From Pyramidobacter sp. YE332 (GTDB lineage: Bacteria > Synergistota > Synergistia > Synergistales > Dethiosulfovibrionaceae), in contig NZ_CP133038.1 of NCBI RefSeq assembly GCF_033060595.1, positions 2,713,082 through 2,777,081 of the forward strand: a DNA stretch of 64,000 nucleotides. Reading direction: 5' to 3'. The notes beneath the pieces are model-generated. The model made no database searches. It was given only the letters and a program-made list of their open reading frames with translations, and was not told the DNA's origin. The translations under genes and the position numbers were made by a program. This document shows positions 1-8,893 of the stretch, piece by piece (positions within the stretch are counted from its first letter, which is position 1; each line of letters opens with the position of its first letter).

Positions 1-947
1 TCGAGCGCCTGTTTGTAAGCGTAAACGCAGTCGTACGCGTCGGCGGCGAACTGATTGGGAACTTCGCCGAAACGCTTCCGATACTCGGCCACGAAAGCGG
101 CCGTGCGCTCGTCCGTGGAATCTGCGTTGAACGGCGTCAGCAACATGACGCCTTCGGCCAGATCCTTGTTGAAGCCTTCCATGGTCAGGATGCCGTCCAT
201 GCCGTCCACGCCGAACCACTTGGGCGCAAAGTTCATGGCCGCCGCCTGAGCGAGGATCAGCGAGGCGTGCTGATAGTACATGGGCAGGAAGACCAGCTCC
301 GCGCCGGACTTCTGGGCGTCGGCCAGCTGCACCGAGAAGTCGGTGTCGTTGCCGTCGGCGAACGTGGTGTCGCTGACCACTTCGAGGCCGGCTTCGGCCG
401 CCTTGGTCGCGAATGTGTCATGAATGCCCTTGGAGTACACGTCGTCGTTCTTCCAGATCACGGCGACTTTCCTGGCCAAAGCTTTGCCGGCGATGTACTG
501 TGCGGAGGCGGAGCCCTGATTGGGATCGACGAAGCACATCTGGAACACGTTGTCCTTGCCGGCGGTCACGGCGACGGCCGAAGCGGAAGGAGTGAGCGCG
601 AAGATGCGGTCGGCGAAGTTCTCGGCGGCCGTCGCCTCGCAGGGTTTGGACGTGACCGAGCCGAGCGAGAGCTGCATGCCCCAGTCCTTGAGGGCGTTGT
701 AGGCGTTGACGGCCTTTTCGGCGTCGTGCGTGTCGTCCTCGTAATTCAGCTCAAACCGAATGCCGCCGGCCGCGTTGATCTCGTCGACGGCGATCTGCGC
801 GCCGTTCTTGGCGGCATTGCCGTAAATGGCGGCGCCTCCCGTCAGCGGAGCCGTGCCGCCCAGCTTGAAGGCGTCGGCGCCGAAGGCGCAGCCAGCCATC
901 ATGGAGGCGGCGAAAACGAAAGCGAATACGAATACATCCTTTTTCAT
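1..947 (-). CDS. Branched-chain amino-acid ABC transporter substrate-binding protein (LivJ-like), 3' end cut by window edge
   Basis: Periplasmic binding protein of the LivJ / Peripla_BP_6 family, which hands branched-chain or other amino acids to a Liv-type ABC permease. Reading leftward from ATG at 947, the product starts MKKDVFVFAFVFAASMMAGC and continues into KLGGTAPLTGGAAIYGNAAK, a typical family opening (the PLTG..A.YG region that contacts the ligand), then DEINAAGG and later NDDVYSKG. About 315 codons are present and the C-terminus lies outside the window. The signal peptide ends near a Cys (MAGC), so a lipoprotein form is possible. An AAAGGA Shine-Dalgarno stands about 8 nt before the ATG. 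The ligand cannot be read from sequence; permease and ATPase genes would be expected to the left. Confidence 0.88.
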   Translation of the reverse strand, partial: MKKDVFVFAFVFAASMMAGCAFGADAFKLGGTAPLTGGAAIYGNAAKNGAQIAVDEINAAGGIRFELNYEDDTHDAEKAVNAYNALKDWGMQLSLGSVTSKPCEATAAENFADRIFALTPSASAVAVTAGKDNVFQMCFVDPNQGSASAQYIAGKALARKVAVIWKNDDVYSKGIHDTFATKAAEAGLEVVSDTTFADGNDTDFSVQLADAQKSGAELVFLPMYYQHASLILAQAAAMNFAPKWFGVDGMDGILTMEGFNKDLAEGVMLLTPFNADSTDERTAAFVAEYRKRFGEVPNQFAADAYDCVYAYKQAL

Positions 948-1220
948 CGTGTAAAACATCCTTTCAGCGAGAATTTGCAGAGCATGCGCTTTCAGGCAGG
1001 TCTGCCGACGCGAAGGCGCGCGGTCCGCTCTGGCGAAGGAACGCCATGCCTTTTCGCGTTTATGAAAATGAATTATATGAGCGGCTCAGCGAAAAGTAAA
1101 CTGTCGACGCCTTTAAAATAAGTAATATTGCAATTATTGCGTTAATTCAAGCCTAAAGTTTAGACGGCAAATAATAAAATAATCAGAATATTTATTCTTG
1201 AGTTGTTGAACGGCGGCGAG
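948..1220 (-). promoter_or_regulatory. AT-rich upstream region of the LivJ-like gene with a candidate promoter
   Basis: This stretch holds no convincing gene. It is strikingly AT-rich between about 1090 and 1200, unlike the GC-rich surroundings. On the minus strand TTGAAT, 17 nt, then TATTAC (about 1119-1150) is a reasonable sigma-70-type promoter for the binding-protein gene. The box choice is tentative because other AT-rich hexamers are nearby. Confidence 0.35.
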
Positions 1221-1268
1221 CAAAAAAAACGAGGACTGGCCGAAAAGATCGGTCAGCCCTCGTTTTAT
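1221..1268 (-). terminator. Rho-independent terminator after the NudC-type gene
   Basis: Read on the minus strand, AACGAGG pairs with CCTCGTT, and an inner CTGACC/GGCCAG-type stem closes a short A/T-rich loop. A run of eight T follows directly. It lies about 30 nt past the stop codon of the Nudix hydrolase gene, the expected place for its terminator. Confidence 0.8.
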
Positions 1269-1299
1269 CGAATAGATTTTAGGCAGCCGGGAACCGGTG

Positions 1300-2100
1300 T
1301 CAGCGGTTTTCGGCGGCGTTTCCGCGGCGCGGGTGGCGCGCGAGAAAGTCGCGGATCAGCCAACCGGCCACGGTGAGCGTGCCGGGGATATTGTCGGGGA
1401 TCTCCTCGGGGGCGAACCAGCGGGCCTCGCCGATCTCCACGCCGTCGGGGCGGAGCTCGCCGCTCTTCCAGCGGGCGCGGCAGGCCAGCATCAGCGAGCG
1501 GGGAAACGGCCAGTACTGGCTGTACAGATACTGGATGCTGTCCCGGTCCACTTCGACGTTCACTTCCTCGCGCACCTCGCGGACGACGGCGTCTTCGATC
1601 GACTCGCCGACTTCGAGAAATCCCGCCAGCACGCTGAAACGGTTGAATCTGTTCCGCCGGTTCATGGCCAGCAGTAGCTTGCCGTCGCGCTCGACGGCCA
1701 CGATCATGGCCGGGCAGATGACGGGAAAGAGCGTGTGCCCGCAGCTGGGGCACTTCATGGCGTGCTGCTCGCCGGGCGCGGGCTCCATCTTCGCGCCGCA
1801 GCAGCCGCAATAGCGGGCCTGACGATGCCAGTCGGCCAGGCCCCAGGCGGCGCTCATGGCCTGAAAGTCTTCCCTGCCGAACTGCTCGCCGAAGGAGCGG
1901 CGGCTGACGGCGCTCCAGCCCTCGGGGAGTTTTGCGTCCGCTTCGACGCGTCCCCAGACGCAGCCAGCGGGACCGAGACTGCCGAAGGGCCCCGAGTCGC
2001 TCAACGGCAACCGCCCCGCCTCGGCGGCGCCGGGCAGGCGCCCCTGAAAGAGCAGGACCGAATCGCCCTGAAAAAGTACGGCCGTGTTTTCGTCAAGCAT
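1300..2100 (-). CDS. nudC: NADH pyrophosphatase / NAD-cap hydrolase, NudC type
   Basis: Nudix hydrolase that cleaves NAD(H) to NMN(H) and AMP; in characterised NudC enzymes it also removes NAD caps from RNA. Visible in the 266 residues: a zinc ribbon with Cys98/Cys101 and Cys117/Cys120, a complete Nudix box at about 160-182 (G-F-L-E-V-G-E-S ... R-E-V-R-E-E-V), and the NudC signature SQYWPFPRS at 194-202 just after it. Signature, zinc ribbon and length (E. coli NudC is 257 residues) separate it from other Nudix families. The SQPWPFP motif has Tyr in place of Pro here, a minor variation. GGAGG stands 8 nt before the ATG at 2100. It is transcribed alone or with the upstream FAD oxidoreductase (about 120 nt gap). 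Confidence 0.93.
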   Translation of the reverse strand: MLDENTAVLFQGDSVLLFQGRLPGAAEAGRLPLSDSGPFGSLGPAGCVWGRVEADAKLPEGWSAVSRRSFGEQFGREDFQAMSAAWGLADWHRQARYCGCCGAKMEPAPGEQHAMKCPSCGHTLFPVICPAMIVAVERDGKLLLAMNRRNRFNRFSVLAGFLEVGESIEDAVVREVREEVNVEVDRDSIQYLYSQYWPFPRSLMLACRARWKSGELRPDGVEIGEARWFAPEEIPDNIPGTLTVAGWLIRDFLARHPRRGNAAENR

Positions 2101-2219
2101 TCAGAGCGCCTCCGGCTTTCGCGGCCCGAATGGACATGACGCGGGGCGCGCCGGGCGTAACGCGTTTTTCTTCCATGAAGAATCAGCCTCCCTGCATTCC
2201 AAAGAAGATTTTTAAGAGT

Positions 2220-3599
2220 TCAGGCGCCGAGAACGGCCCTTCCGGCCACAAGTCCGCTGGCCGCCGCCTGGATGATGCCGCGGCTGACGCCGGCCCCGTC
2301 GCCGGCCATGTACAGATGTTTGACGTTGGGCACGGCGAGGTTGTTTCCCAGCTCGAGACGCAGCGAATAGAGCTTGATCTCCACGCCGTAGAGCAGCGTG
2401 TCGTTCTGGTTGACGCCGGGCATGATCACGTTCAGCGCGTCGAGGAACTCGACGATGTCGGTCATGTGGCGGTGGGGCAGCACGAGGCTGAGGTCGCCGG
2501 GGACGGCGGGACCGGTCTGCTCGATCATGCCGCGGGCGATGCGGTCGGGCGTGGAGCGGCGACCGTCGCGCAGGTCGCCGAGGCGCTGCACCAGCAATCC
2601 GCCGCCGGCCAGCATGTTGGCGAGGCGGGCGATGTGCGTGGCGTAGCCGATCGGGTCGGTGAACGGGCGCGTGAAATTCTTGGTGACGAGCACGGCGAAG
2701 TTGGTGTTGTGCGACTTGGTGTTCTTGAGACTGTGCCCGTTGACGGTGACGAGGCCGTGCGTGCGGTTGAACTCGGAGACCACGAAGCCCGACGGGTTCA
2801 TGCAGAAAGTGCGCACGCGGTCGTCGAACGTGGGCGTGTTGTAGAGACATTTGACTTCGTAAAAGTCGCGGGTCAGCTCTTCGCAGGCGCTGTCGGGCAC
2901 TTCGACGCGCACGCCGATGTCCACCGGCATCGAGGCGATCGGCAGCTTCAGTCGTCTGACGATCCCCTCCAGCCACGAAGCGCCGTCGCGTCCCGGCGCG
3001 ACGATGACGTCGGCGGCTCGGTGTTCCGTGCCGTCGCTCGTGACCACGCCGACGGCGGCGCCGTTTTCGACAAGGATGTCCTGTACGAAGGTGTTCATGA
3101 GGATGTCGCATTTGTCGCGCAGGGAGCGGTACATGGCGTCGAGCACCTCGCGCGAGGCGTCGGTGCCGATGTGGCGGATCCTGGCCGGCAGCACCTTGAT
3201 GCCTTTCGAGGCGGCCCGGCGGATCGTGTCGTGCACGTTCTGCCCGCTCGGCTCGTAAAGATGGGGATCGGCGCCGTCGGCGACGAAACGGTCGTCCACG
3301 GCTTTCATCAGGCGCTCCAGCTCCGCCGTGCCGACGTACTCTTCGAGGTTGCCGCCGTAGCCGGTCGTGATCGTCAGCTTGCCGTCGGAAGCCGACCCCG
3401 CGCCGCCCCAGCCGGACACCACCGCGCAGGACGGGCAGTTGACGCAGCGGTCGGCTTGCCCCGCCATGATCGGGCAGATTCGTTCCCTGATCAGCCGCCC
3501 CTTGTCGACGATCAGCACTCTTTTGCCGGCGCCGGCCAGTTCCTGCGCCGCGAAAATCCCCGCCGGCCCCGCGCCGACGATGATCGCATCGTAGTTCAT
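2220..3599 (-). CDS. FAD-dependent oxidoreductase (COG2509-type, with Cys cluster)
   Basis: 459-residue flavoprotein. The N-terminal dinucleotide-binding motif IIVGAGPAGIFAAQEL is followed by VDKG, and the C-terminal FAD motif LYMAGDGAGVSRG lies near 425-440. Together these are typical of the uncharacterised FAD-dependent dehydrogenase group COG2509. Residues 42-58 carry four cysteines (Cys42, Cys52, Cys55, Cys58, in the RCVNCPSC context), which could bind an iron-sulfur cluster or be redox active; this is inferred from spacing only. The substrate is unknown. The start at 3599 has a GGGGGAAG Shine-Dalgarno. No signal peptide, so cytoplasmic. Confidence 0.85.
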   Translation of the reverse strand: MNYDAIIVGAGPAGIFAAQELAGAGKRVLIVDKGRLIRERICPIMAGQADRCVNCPSCAVVSGWGGAGSASDGKLTITTGYGGNLEEYVGTAELERLMKAVDDRFVADGADPHLYEPSGQNVHDTIRRAASKGIKVLPARIRHIGTDASREVLDAMYRSLRDKCDILMNTFVQDILVENGAAVGVVTSDGTEHRAADVIVAPGRDGASWLEGIVRRLKLPIASMPVDIGVRVEVPDSACEELTRDFYEVKCLYNTPTFDDRVRTFCMNPSGFVVSEFNRTHGLVTVNGHSLKNTKSHNTNFAVLVTKNFTRPFTDPIGYATHIARLANMLAGGGLLVQRLGDLRDGRRSTPDRIARGMIEQTGPAVPGDLSLVLPHRHMTDIVEFLDALNVIMPGVNQNDTLLYGVEIKLYSLRLELGNNLAVPNVKHLYMAGDGAGVSRGIIQAAASGLVAGRAVLGA

Positions 3600-3774
3600 G
3601 ATTCTTCCCCCAAGTTCTTTTTGGGAACGTTTGATTTTACCGTTCGAGATCTTGATGAATTATAGCATGCCGGGAAAAACAAAAATGTCGGCGCGGAAAA
3701 AGCGGTGCGCTCTCGTCGAACTGCCCTGGGCGAGAAACTCTTCGATCCTGACGCCGAGAGGATTCAGGCGAAAA

Positions 3775-3790
3775 TGTTCCACGTGGAACA
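3775..3790. promoter_or_regulatory. parS-like centromere site (ParB binding)
   Basis: TGTTCCACGTGGAACA is a perfect 16-bp palindrome made of two TGTTCCAC half-sites. This is the bacterial parS consensus bound by ParB/Spo0J. It sits in the intergenic stretch between the FAD oxidoreductase and the ABC operon. A second near-identical site is at 16341-16356. parS sites usually cluster near the replication origin, so the region may be origin-proximal; that step is inference. Confidence 0.6.
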
Positions 3791-3794
3791 ATAT

Positions 3795-3840
3795 AAACGG
3801 CCGCGCGACGATGAAAAAATCCATCGTCGCGCGGCCGTTT
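3795..3840. terminator. Long perfect hairpin after the ABC transporter operon
   Basis: AAACGGCCGCGCGACGATG and its exact complement surround an 8-nt loop, giving a 19-bp stem. It lies 20 nt past the stop codon of the last ABC ATPase gene (minus strand). T tracts on both sides are short (TTTATATT on the minus strand), so it may stop or stabilise transcripts from either direction. Confidence 0.7.
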
Positions 3841-3859
3841 GCCGTCAGTGCCCGGTCTG

Positions 3860-4489
3860 TTACAGGTCGCGGCGGTCCACTTCCACGCGGTTCAGTTCGG
3901 GGATGCGGATAATCCGCGTGGCCACGCGCTCGGCCAGCGAAGGATTGTGCGTGATGGCGACGAGTCCCATGCGATGGCGCTCGGCGTAGTTCAGCACGAA
4001 GTTCCAGATGTGCGCCTGATTGAGCGCGTCGAGCATGGTGGTCATCTCGTCGGCGATCAGCAGGCGCGTCTCGGGGCGCATCACGCGGGCGACGCAGAAG
4101 CGCTGCAGTTCGCCGCCGGACAGCTCGACGGGCCAGCGGTCGTACCAGATGGAACGGATGCCCATTTCGTTCAGCACCTCGCCGTCCAACGGCCCCGCTT
4201 CGTACAGAGATCTTTCCATCTTCCAGCGCGGGTTGAGCGCTTTTTCAGGATGCTGATAGACGAGCTGCACGGGGCAGTAGCCTCTCGCCGGCAGCGGCGC
4301 GCCGTTCCACAGCACTGCGCCGCTGCCGGGACGCTCGTAGCCGGCCATCACCTTGGCCAGCGTGCTCTTGCCGTAGCCGCTGGGGCCGAGAATGGCGACG
4401 CGCTCGCCTTCCGCCACGGAGAGGCTGACGTCCTTCAAAATCCACGGACCGCTGCCGTAGCGGAAAGAAATTTTTTTCACCTCAAGCAT
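3860..4489 (-). CDS. Dpp/Nik-type ABC transporter ATP-binding protein, second ATPase (DppF/NikE-like)
   Basis: ATPase subunit of a PepT/NikT-family importer. Visible in 209 residues: Walker A GPSGYGKST (about 35-43), Q-loop QLVYQHPEKALNPRW, ABC signature LSGGELQR, Walker B RLLIADEMTTMLD and the switch His in AITHN. It is shorter than usual DppF (about 300-330 residues) and lacks the C-terminal oligopeptide extension, as in NikE-type subunits. In Walker B a Met replaces the usual Pro (ADEM for ADEP). It overlaps the preceding ATPase gene by 8 nt, so translation is coupled. Last gene of the riboswitch-controlled operon. Confidence 0.9.
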   Translation of the reverse strand: MLEVKKISFRYGSGPWILKDVSLSVAEGERVAILGPSGYGKSTLAKVMAGYERPGSGAVLWNGAPLPARGYCPVQLVYQHPEKALNPRWKMERSLYEAGPLDGEVLNEMGIRSIWYDRWPVELSGGELQRFCVARVMRPETRLLIADEMTTMLDALNQAHIWNFVLNYAERHRMGLVAITHNPSLAERVATRIIRIPELNRVEVDRRDL

Positions 4490-5348
4490 GGCAGCCGCAC
4501 CTCATTCCCCGTTCGTCCACGTCCCAGGTCGCGCCGCTGGAACCGCACGCCGCGCAGCGGTCGAGGCGAAAGCCGTTCTGCGGCAGCGCCCGGAACAGCG
4601 CGCGGCTGTACGGGTGCTTCAGCCCTTCTCCGTCGCCGCTGAAAGAGCTGACGGCCGCCGTCTCCACGACGCGTCCGTCGTAAAAGATCGAGATCGCGTC
4701 GGCGACGTGCAGCGCCAGGTCGATGTCGTGCGTGATCAGCAGCACCGCCTTGCCGTGATCGGCCATGACGCGGAAGTCTTTGAGCGCCTCCAGCGCGATC
4801 TCCAAATCGAGCCCCGGCGTCGGCTCGTCGGCGATGATCAGTTCGGCGTCGGCCACGTAGGCCGTGGAGAGCAGCACGCGCCGCGCCATGCCGCCCGAAA
4901 GCTGGAATGGATAGAGTTTTTCCACGCCCGGCTTCAGACCGAAATGGGCGAACGCTTCGCGCATCTTCGCACACCGTCCCCTGCCCGGGACGCCGCAGAC
5001 TTGGGGACCGACGCGCATCAGCGGGTCGAGAAACGCCACCGACTGGGGGATGAAGGCGATCTCGCGCCCGCGCAGCCGCGCTTTCGTTTCCGCCGTCATC
5101 GCTTCGCCGCGGTAGAACATCTCGCCGCCGGTGCGCGCGTTGCCGGGCAGAATGCCCATCACCGCGTGCGCCAGCAGGCTTTTGCCGGAACCGCTGGAAC
5201 CGACCACGGCGAGAATCTCGCCCGCGCTCAGCGTCACGCTCAGATCGGCGATGGCCTGGAACGTCACTTTCTCCAGCCGCGCGTCGTAGCTCTCGAAACC
5301 GACCGACAGGTGGCGCACGTCAAGCAGGATGTGCTTGTCTTCGTTCAT
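4482..5348 (-). CDS. Dpp/Nik-type ABC transporter ATP-binding protein, first ATPase (DppD/NikD-like)
   Basis: 288-residue ATPase subunit. Walker A VGSSGSGKS (about 49-57), signature QLSGGMARR, Walker B LIIADEPTPGLD and switch LITHDIDL are all in place. The C-terminus has the family's HPYSRALFRALPQNGF region followed by a Cys-rich tail (CAACG and CGC at the very end), similar to the cysteine knot of oligopeptide ATPases that can hold an Fe-S cluster. It starts at 5348 with AGGAGG 6-7 nt upstream, 9 nt after the permease gene, and overlaps the next ATPase by 8 nt. Confidence 0.9.
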   Translation of the reverse strand: MNEDKHILLDVRHLSVGFESYDARLEKVTFQAIADLSVTLSAGEILAVVGSSGSGKSLLAHAVMGILPGNARTGGEMFYRGEAMTAETKARLRGREIAFIPQSVAFLDPLMRVGPQVCGVPGRGRCAKMREAFAHFGLKPGVEKLYPFQLSGGMARRVLLSTAYVADAELIIADEPTPGLDLEIALEALKDFRVMADHGKAVLLITHDIDLALHVADAISIFYDGRVVETAAVSSFSGDGEGLKHPYSRALFRALPQNGFRLDRCAACGSSGATWDVDERGMRCGCHA

Positions 5349-5357
5349 GAGGGCCTC

Positions 5358-6212
5358 CTATTCGCGGGCGCTGTGCGGGTCGATCAGTACCCGCAGATAG
5401 TCGCCGACGCCGTCGAAAAGCTGCGTCACCAGCAGCAGCGCGACTCCGGGGAAGAACGCCGGCCACCACATCCCCGCCGCCAGATACTTCATCGATTCCG
5501 AGAGGATCACGCCCATGGCCGGCGTGTCCAGCGGCAGACCGTAGCCGAGGAAGGTGATGCCCGCTTCGTGCAGGATCGCGTGCGGAAACAGCAGGATCAG
5601 ACCCACCACGTACTGCGGGAAGACGTGCGGGACGATGTGCCGTACGGCGATGTGCAGCGGCCCTTTGCCCAGCCTGCGGGCCACCTGCACGTACTGGGCC
5701 GAACGGATCTGCATGACCTCGGCGCGAATCAGTCGCGTCAGGTTGGGCCAGTGCGTCACCGCCACGCCCGTGATGACGCCGGCCGCGCCGCCGCCCATGG
5801 CGATGGAAATCAGAATGAGCAGGATCAGGTGCGGCACGCCCATGCACAGATCGACGAGATAGTTGACCACGGCGTCCACCGTGCCGCCGAAGATCGCCGA
5901 CAGACTGCCGAGGACCAGTGCGATCACCGAACTGATCGCCGCCGACAGCAGGCCGATACGGATGCTCAGCGACAGCCCCGCGACCGTGCGGTAGAACATG
6001 TCTCGCCCGAGATTGTCCGTGCCGAACAGATGCGCCAGCGACGGCGCCAGGCGGCGGGCCGAATAGTTTGCCTCGAAACTTTCCGGCGGCAGCAGCAGCC
6101 CCCAGACGAATACGCCCGACAGGATCAGCGTTCCCGTGCCGATCATCAGCAGCGTTTTGCGGCGGCGATTCAGCCAGGCCCTCGCCGGTTTTGCGCAGGC
6201 AAGCTCAGACAC
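5358..6212 (-). CDS. Dpp/Nik-type ABC transporter permease (DppC/NikC-like)
   Basis: 284-residue inner-membrane permease with an N-terminal helix (TLLMIGTGTLILSGVFVWGL) and the periplasmic HLFGTDNLGRDMF motif that marks the DppC/OppC group. The cytoplasmic EAA-type loop that docks onto the ATPases is RRLGKGPLHIAVRHIVPHVF. It begins at a GTG (6212) inside the 3' end of the neighbouring permease gene (8-nt overlap) with GGGAGGG about 9 nt upstream. It forms the channel together with the DppB-like subunit. Confidence 0.9.
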   Translation of the reverse strand: MSELACAKPARAWLNRRRKTLLMIGTGTLILSGVFVWGLLLPPESFEANYSARRLAPSLAHLFGTDNLGRDMFYRTVAGLSLSIRIGLLSAAISSVIALVLGSLSAIFGGTVDAVVNYLVDLCMGVPHLILLILISIAMGGGAAGVITGVAVTHWPNLTRLIRAEVMQIRSAQYVQVARRLGKGPLHIAVRHIVPHVFPQYVVGLILLFPHAILHEAGITFLGYGLPLDTPAMGVILSESMKYLAAGMWWPAFFPGVALLLVTQLFDGVGDYLRVLIDPHSARE

Positions 6213-7194
6213 TGGAGCGCCCTCCCTCGCGGATCTGCGGGTCGACGAAGCCGTAAATGAGGTTGGCCGCGAGGTTGCCGGCGAACACGAAAAGGACGCT
6301 GAACAACGCGATTCCCATCAGCAGCGGCGCGTCGGCGTGAAGCCCCGCCTCGACGGCGGTGGCGCCAAGCCCTGGATAGGAGAAAACTTTCTCCGCCAGC
6401 ACCGAGCCGCCGAACAGTTCGCTCACCGAAGCGCACTGCAGCGTCACCGCCGGCAGGGCGATGTTGCGCAGGCCGTGGCGGCGGATGATCTGGCCGAGCG
6501 TCTCGCCGCGGGCGCGGGCGAAGACGACGTACTCGCTCTCGAGCACGTCGATCAGCTTCTGCCGCGTGTGCAGCGCGATGTTGGCCACGCCTGTGATGGA
6601 CAATGTCAGCGCCGGCAGGACGAGGTGATGGAGCCGTTCGCCCCAGGTGACCTCCGAGGCGAGGCGCCCGATCGGAATGGAGAGTCCCAGCGGGAACCAG
6701 CGCAGCTCGACGGCGAAGACCACCAGCACCAGCAGACCGATCCAGAACGTCGGCGTCGACGCCAGCACGAGGCTGAACGTCCTGACGATCTTATCGAGCC
6801 AGCTGTCGCGATACGTGCCGGCGGCGACGCCAAGAACGAGCCCCAGCGCGCCGGAGAGCGTCCATGCCGTGCCCATCAGCAGCAGCGAGGCCTTGAAACG
6901 CTCGCGCAGCACCGACGCAACCGGCTGATGCAGCGACACCGACCTGCCCAAATCGCCGTGAAGCGCGCGTTTTGCCCAGATCACATAGCGCTGGAGCGGC
7001 GGCTTGTCCAAATCCCATTGTTCTTCGATGTGGGCCCGCTGTTCGTCGGAGACGTTGATCTCGCCCAGAAAGGCGTCGACGGCGTTCATCGGCGAGGCGG
7101 TGACCAGAAAGAAACTGAGCATCGAAGCGGATGCAAGCAAGAGCAGCATTCGCGTCAGCGAGCCGCTCAGATATTTCAGAAGGCTTTTATTCAC
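6205..7194 (-). CDS. Dpp/Nik-type ABC transporter permease (DppB/NikB-like)
   Basis: Inner-membrane permease, about 329 residues from the GTG at 7194, which has AAGGAG 11 nt upstream; a longer form from ATG at 7242 is also open but has a weak ribosome site. The family hallmarks are present: N-terminal helix RMLLLLASASMLSFFLVTAS, YVIWAKRALHGDLGRSV preceding the permease domain, ARARGETLGQIIRRHGLRNI as the EAA loop, and the C-terminal FVDPQIRE ending typical of DppB. It pairs with the DppC-like subunit. Second gene of the riboswitch operon, about 90 nt after the binding-protein gene. Confidence 0.88.
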   Translation of the reverse strand: MNKSLLKYLSGSLTRMLLLLASASMLSFFLVTASPMNAVDAFLGEINVSDEQRAHIEEQWDLDKPPLQRYVIWAKRALHGDLGRSVSLHQPVASVLRERFKASLLLMGTAWTLSGALGLVLGVAAGTYRDSWLDKIVRTFSLVLASTPTFWIGLLVLVVFAVELRWFPLGLSIPIGRLASEVTWGERLHHLVLPALTLSITGVANIALHTRQKLIDVLESEYVVFARARGETLGQIIRRHGLRNIALPAVTLQCASVSELFGGSVLAEKVFSYPGLGATAVEAGLHADAPLLMGIALFSVLFVFAGNLAANLIYGFVDPQIREGGRSSV

Positions 7195-7281
7195 GGGAAC
7201 GGGAGCTCCTTCCTTTGTCCTGTGTCGAAAAAACGAAAGCATGGCTGAATTCCGCCTTTCGGCAGAACTTCATGAAAAGCC

Positions 7282-8826
7282 TCAGTCGTCCCAGGACCAC
7301 TCGTTCATGTTCTCGACGACCGAAAGTCCCTGATTGCGTACGGGGATCTTATTCAGCGGGGGGAGGCGTAGCCCCTTGCGGACGAGATAATTGTTCCGGG
7401 GACGGCTGATGTACAGAAACGGCACGTCCGCGGCGGCACGGGCCTCGGCCTTGCTCCAGAACGCGCTGGCCGTGTTCTGGTCCGTGGCGCGCATCGCCTG
7501 GTCGATGAGCGCGTCGACGTCGGGATTGCTGTAGGACGACGGATTGTTGATGACGGCCTTGTTGATGTTGGAGGAATGGTAATACAGTCTGAAGTCCATG
7601 GGGCTGGGAGCGCCGACGCTCCAACACGTAGGGACCGCGCGGGCTTTTCGGCATTCCGCCCAGGGCGCCGATCTGGCGATGATGCGGATGCCGAGAGCTT
7701 TGGCGTTATCAGCCAGCGCCACCACCGTATTGTAGCGATCCAGATCGTTGCTGCGGCCGGTGACGGTGAACTCGGCCTTGACGCCGTTTTTCTCGCGGAT
7801 GCCGTCTCCGTCGGTATCTTTCCAGCCGGCGTCTTCGAGGAGCTTTTTGGCTTCTTCGACGCGATTGTCCTCAAAATCGATATGAGCCGCCCAAGGAAGC
7901 GTGTCGCTGCCAATCGAGCAGGCCGGCGTGCCCATGCCGTTCAGAGCGCGTTCCACCAGCTGCCGGCGGTTGATGCCGATATCCAGCGCCTTGCGGATCG
8001 CGGGGTCGCACGTCACGTTGTTGCCCGTCTTGCTTCCGTCGGGGGCCGTTCCCTCCGGAATGACCGGCAGGTTCACCGCCAACGTCCCCAGGACGTCGAG
8101 GCTCAGCAGCTCCATCCCTTCCACCGCCGAGTGCGCGTACTCGGAATTGACGAGGACGAGATCCAGCTGCCCCGATTGAGCGGCGGCCAACGCCGCGTCT
8201 TCGTCGATCTTGAGAATCGTGACACGCCGGAACGGCGATTTTGTGCCGTAATAATAGGGGTTCGGTTCGAGAATCAACTGCTGATCTTTCTGGAAATCGA
8301 CGACGCGCCAGGCTCCCGAACACACCGGCCGGTCGCCGTACGCTTCGTGATAAGCGTGCGCCGGCACGATGCCCACAAAGCTCAGAGCGTAAGGGAACAG
8401 CGACGAAGGCTCGCTCAACGTGAATTCTACCGTGAAATCGTCGAGGGCCTTCACGCTCTCCATGACCGTCAGGTCGGCGGCCGAAGCGCTGGCCTTGGTC
8501 TTCTCGTAGGTGAAGACGATGTCTTGGGCGGTCAGCGGCGTGCCGTCGGCGAACTTTGCGTCGCGGCGGATCTCATACGTGTAGCTGAGACCGTCGCCGC
8601 TGATTTTCTCGCGTATCGCCAGATCTTTTTCGAGCACGTTGTCCTTTCCCGACTTCAGCAGGTGGCAGTGAAAAATATCGGGCCCCCATACGCCGTGCCC
8701 GAGAATGGGATCGAATTTGCCCGCCACCATGTTGACGCCCGTAGAGATCACGATCTCGTCCTTCGCCATGGCCGTGCCGCAGAGCACGGCTGCCAGAGCC
8801 AACGCCGCAAGAAAACTCTTTTTCAT
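7282..8826 (-). CDS. Dpp/Nik-type ABC transporter substrate-binding protein, cobalamin-riboswitch controlled
   Basis: SBP_bac_5 family periplasmic binding protein, 514 residues, first gene of the operon. Starts MKKSFLAALALAAVLCGTAM with likely signal-peptidase cleavage after AMA. Family features include YEIRRDAKFADGTPLTAQDI (the GxxLTAxDV block) and later DTDGDGIREKNG. The chosen ATG has GGAGG 8 nt upstream; an in-frame start at 8925 would fall inside the terminator and is less likely. This family usually carries peptides, nickel chelates or haem. Because a cobalamin riboswitch precedes it, the predicted cargo is cobalamin, cobinamide or cobalt. The ligand assignment is inference from regulation, not from the binding-site sequence. 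Confidence 0.88.
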   Translation of the reverse strand: MKKSFLAALALAAVLCGTAMAKDEIVISTGVNMVAGKFDPILGHGVWGPDIFHCHLLKSGKDNVLEKDLAIREKISGDGLSYTYEIRRDAKFADGTPLTAQDIVFTYEKTKASASAADLTVMESVKALDDFTVEFTLSEPSSLFPYALSFVGIVPAHAYHEAYGDRPVCSGAWRVVDFQKDQQLILEPNPYYYGTKSPFRRVTILKIDEDAALAAAQSGQLDLVLVNSEYAHSAVEGMELLSLDVLGTLAVNLPVIPEGTAPDGSKTGNNVTCDPAIRKALDIGINRRQLVERALNGMGTPACSIGSDTLPWAAHIDFEDNRVEEAKKLLEDAGWKDTDGDGIREKNGVKAEFTVTGRSNDLDRYNTVVALADNAKALGIRIIARSAPWAECRKARAVPTCWSVGAPSPMDFRLYYHSSNINKAVINNPSSYSNPDVDALIDQAMRATDQNTASAFWSKAEARAAADVPFLYISRPRNNYLVRKGLRLPPLNKIPVRNQGLSVVENMNEWSWDD

Positions 8827-8893
8827 GTCTGCCTCCAAAGTATGCTTGCGCGGAAAACCGCGCTCTTGGCGCTTTGGCCGGAGAGTGAAAACG

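Noticed and set aside
267..1121. Long plus-strand frames opposite the LivJ-like gene and many similar long frames elsewhere
   Set aside because: GC-rich codon use leaves long open antisense frames. They lack domains and ribosome sites, and the minus-strand reading gives clear family motifs.
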